7,193 nt of DNA from Rickettsia typhi (GTDB taxonomy: Bacteria > Pseudomonadota > Alphaproteobacteria > Rickettsiales > UBA1997): contig CAMDAI010000064.1 of assembly GCA_945888585.1 (NCBI GenBank), positions 1 to 7,193 of the forward strand, given 5' to 3'. The notes under the pieces are model-generated. The model had not been told where the DNA came from and ran no database searches. It worked only from the letters and a program-made list of their open reading frames with translations. The position numbers were made by a program, and so were the translations under genes. Shown here one piece after another: positions 5,740-7,193 of this stretch (the first letter of the stretch is position 1; the number at the start of each line of letters is the position of its first letter).

Positions 5740-5799
5740 CATATCACGTCACCCTGATCTTACGACTCAGAACGCAATCTGTTTCGCCATATAATTATA
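5740..5799 (-). promoter_or_regulatory. Probable hup promoter -10 and GC-rich leader
   Basis: On the minus strand a perfect TATAAT lies at 5799-5794, with no good -35 at 16-18 bp spacing. Just downstream, 5788-5740 is about 49% G+C (24 of 49), far above the surrounding DNA. It contains a seven-codon frame, MAKQIAF (starting at 5790), and a weak CTGA/TCAG hairpin. This could be the start of the hup leader. Confidence 0.4.
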
Positions 5800-5812
5800 T
5801 TAGAAAAATATT

Positions 5813-5835
5813 AAAGCAACTACTTTATTTGCTTT
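5813..5835 (-). terminator. Possible weak terminator after 5-FCL
   Basis: AAAGCAA (5813-5819) and TTGCTTT (5829-5835) form a perfect 7-bp stem with a 9-nt loop, 35 bp beyond the 5-formyl-THF cyclo-ligase stop. On the minus strand it is preceded by an A-run and followed by a T-rich tract (AATATTTTTCT). The stem is A/T-rich and may be weak. Confidence 0.4.
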
Positions 5836-5870
5836 TTTCTGGCATATTGAAAATGAGACAGCTTATATAT

Positions 5871-6446
5871 CTACTGCTTGCAGAAAAAAATTCTTGTCTC
5901 CGATACAATAAAATCAAGCTTCTGATCCCACTCATCATTATTTATTTTGTCACAGATCTGCATATCATATGCCAAGCCGATAAATTTTATTTTTTTATTA
6001 TTGATTCGAAAATTCCCAATGGTTGCATCGTAAAATCCCCCACCCATACCTACTCTATTACACTCCATATCGCAAGCAACTAAAGGAACAAATATAATGT
6101 CTGGAATTAAATCTATATTAGATGATTTTGGCTCTAACAATTTAGGATAAAAAACATTCTTTTCTAACTCATCACCATCTTTATATTCTTTAAAAGATAA
6201 TATTTTTTCATTTATCTTAATCTTAGGCAAAGCAATGATATTACTACCTTCCTTTAAATTTTTAATGATAAATTTTGGATTCACTTCATTACCAACTGCA
6301 AGATAAAATGCTAATTTTTGATTAAGTATATTAGGAAAATTTTTACTAAAATTCTTTGCAATTAAATCAGAGTGCGTACTTACATAATCTAAACTAAAAC
6401 CATCACGCTTCTTTTTGAAAATTTTTCTAATTTCTGATTTATCCAT
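5871..6446 (-). CDS. ygfA: 5-formyltetrahydrofolate cyclo-ligase (5-FCL, YgfA family)
   Basis: This enzyme (MTHF synthetase) uses ATP to convert 5-formyl-THF to 5,10-methenyl-THF, returning a storage or inhibitory folate to the one-carbon pool. The 191 residues match the family length. The N-terminus MDKSEIRKIFKKKRDG holds the basic residues that contact ATP. A folate-site glutamate lies in VGNEVNP (about residues 51-57), a LPKI strand near 73-76, and the family signature DIIFVPLVACD followed by GMGGGFYD lies at about 116-141. The ATG at 6446 lies directly after the 6S-RNA-like segment, and no other gene intervenes before argJ. A 6S RNA gene upstream of this enzyme is a widespread arrangement in proteobacteria, first seen as ssrS-ygfA in E. 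coli, and suggests co-transcription. Confidence 0.95.
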   Translation of the reverse strand: MDKSEIRKIFKKKRDGFSLDYVSTHSDLIAKNFSKNFPNILNQKLAFYLAVGNEVNPKFIIKNLKEGSNIIALPKIKINEKILSFKEYKDGDELEKNVFYPKLLEPKSSNIDLIPDIIFVPLVACDMECNRVGMGGGFYDATIGNFRINNKKIKFIGLAYDMQICDKINNDEWDQKLDFIVSETRIFFCKQ

Positions 6447-6458
6447 AAATTAATTATA

Positions 6459-6616
6459 AGATGTGAACACCACCAAGGGGATGAGTATATTCTATATCGA
6501 CCTGGATCAAAATAGGTGGGCACTATGTAATATAACATCAGTTGTAACAGTGACAGTTCCCGGATTTAAAAATATTCGGTTCAAAGAAATTAAACCCTGT
6601 CCATCTTGGCAGTGCA
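6459..6616 (-). ncRNA. ssrS: Probable 6S RNA (RNA polymerase-binding regulator)
   Basis: 6S RNA mimics an open promoter and sequesters sigma70 RNA polymerase in starved cells. The 226-bp gap between argJ and 5-FCL has no minus-strand coding potential but folds as a rod. AAGAU near 6607-6603 pairs with AUCUU near 6462-6458. GGACA then pairs with UGUUC after a small bulge, followed by an unpaired central region. A distal arm is formed by CACU/AGUG, GU/AC and an AAC/GUU cap. UUUGAACCGAAUAUUU in the 5' half resembles the CUGAGCCGAUAUUU of the E. coli RNA. Position before 5-FCL, size of about 158 nt and a near-consensus promoter support the call. Ends are estimates: the 5' end from the promoter, the 3' end from the closing stem. 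Confidence 0.68.
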
Positions 6617-6622
6617 ATAAAA

Positions 6623-6652
6623 ATTATAACAGAGTTTTAGTTTTACTTGCAA
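6623..6652 (-). promoter_or_regulatory. Sigma70-type promoter for the 6S-like RNA
   Basis: On the minus strand TTGCAA (6652-6647) is a fair -35, and TATAAT (6628-6623) is a perfect -10 at 18-bp spacing. It lies about 20-50 bp after the argJ stop. Transcription would start near 6614-6617, where the rod-like RNA begins. Confidence 0.65.
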
Positions 6653-6672
6653 GCTTTGTAGTATCAAATATC

Positions 6673-7193
6673 TCAACTACGATAATCTTTATTAATTTTG
6701 ATATATCCTTCAGTAAAATCACAAGTCCATACAGTGGCAGAATTCAATAATTTTTGCTCAACATTACCTAAATTAATATCAACTTCAATTTTAACTTCCT
6801 TACCAAGCAAATATTGATGTGCTACCTTTTCTACATAATCGGATCTGCGCTCACCATTTTCTGCAATTACTGAGTCACCAATTTTTATACCCAATTTTAA
6901 CTGATCAACTTTTTCACCAGATTTTCCAACTGCCATTATAATTCTACCCCAATTTGGATCAGCACCAGCAATTGCAGTTTTTACCAAAGGAGAATTAGCA
7001 ATTGATAAAGCAATATTTTTAGCTGATATTTTTGATTCCGCACCAAGCACAACAATTTCAATTAATTTGGTAGCTCCTTCACCATCAATAACAATTTTTT
7101 TGGCTAAATCTAACATTAATTCTTTTAAAACAGCTTTAAAATCAGATAATTCCGGATCATTAATATCAGTAATTAATTTATGTTTAGCCTTTT
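6673..7193 (-). CDS. argJ: Arginine biosynthesis bifunctional protein ArgJ, C-terminal part
   Basis: ArgJ moves the acetyl group from N-acetylornithine to glutamate (and, in bifunctional forms, uses acetyl-CoA), recycling acetyl groups in arginine synthesis. The gene enters from the right edge: the frame is open from 7191 to the TAG at 6673, about 172 residues or roughly 40% of a normal ArgJ, so the start is outside the window. Visible landmarks are DGEGATKLIEI, the highly conserved AGADPNWGRI, the NGERRSDY region, and the ending CDFTEGYIKINKDYRS, which matches the usual C-terminus (Y-V-x-I-N-x-D-Y-R/S-T/S). The autocatalytic Thr that starts the beta chain lies upstream and cannot be checked. 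An internal ATG at 7116 is not the start, because the conserved frame continues before it. Confidence 0.95.
   Translation of the reverse strand, partial: KAKHKLITDINDPELSDFKAVLKELMLDLAKKIVIDGEGATKLIEIVVLGAESKISAKNIALSIANSPLVKTAIAGADPNWGRIIMAVGKSGEKVDQLKLGIKIGDSVIAENGERRSDYVEKVAHQYLLGKEVKIEVDINLGNVEQKLLNSATVWTCDFTEGYIKINKDYRS

Noticed and set aside
5829..6083. Open frame of 84 codons on the plus strand
   Set aside because: It is antisense to the conserved 3' half of the 5-FCL gene, including the GGGFYD signature.
6463..6750. Open frame of 95 codons on the plus strand
   Set aside because: It is antisense to the 6S-like RNA and to the argJ 3' end; the argJ frame is clearly the real one, and the translation shows no family features.
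1..7193. CRISPR array or complete insertion sequence
   Set aside because: No regularly spaced repeats, and no intact transposase with terminal inverted repeats, were seen.

Overview
The window is AT-rich bacterial DNA. Several cues point to an alphaproteobacterium with a reduced, host-associated style of genome, most like Rickettsiales or a neighbouring lineage. These cues are the low GC, the weak Shine-Dalgarno sites, the hup / tRNA-Val / tRNA-Asp order, a 6S-RNA-like segment before 5-formyl-THF cyclo-ligase, and remnants of an ankyrin-repeat gene and a serine recombinase. The partial argJ means some arginine or ornithine synthesis is retained, which argues against Rickettsia itself. The placement is inference from gene content only.

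Layout. 1-1025 is core: coaD on the minus strand and rlmH on the plus strand, divergent across 42 bp. About 1021-1137 carries the debris of an ankyrin-repeat gene. 1286-4224 is a three-gene minus-strand operon, transcribed right to left: an XRE-type HTH regulator, an OLD-family ATPase/TOPRIM nuclease, and a short UvrD-like helicase whose start overlaps the end of the nuclease gene. The OLD-plus-UvrD pair is the signature of Gabija anti-phage systems (GajA/GajB). The helicase is unusually small and an own regulator sits in front. A cluster of AAGTAAT half-sites just upstream of the regulator looks like its operator. 4408-4632 is a small divergent gene of unknown function. 4633-5040 is a decayed stretch ending in a frameshifted C-terminus of a serine recombinase that runs into the 3' end of tRNA-Asp.

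The right part is core again, all on the minus strand: tRNA-Asp(GTC), tRNA-Val(TAC), the HU gene with a strong terminator, 5-formyl-THF cyclo-ligase, a 6S-RNA-like segment with a near-consensus promoter, and the 3' part of argJ running off the window.

The picture is an accessory island (about 1.03-5.04 kb) bounded by recombinase and ankyrin debris. It is lodged between conserved housekeeping genes beside a tRNA and carries an apparently intact Gabija-like defence operon.
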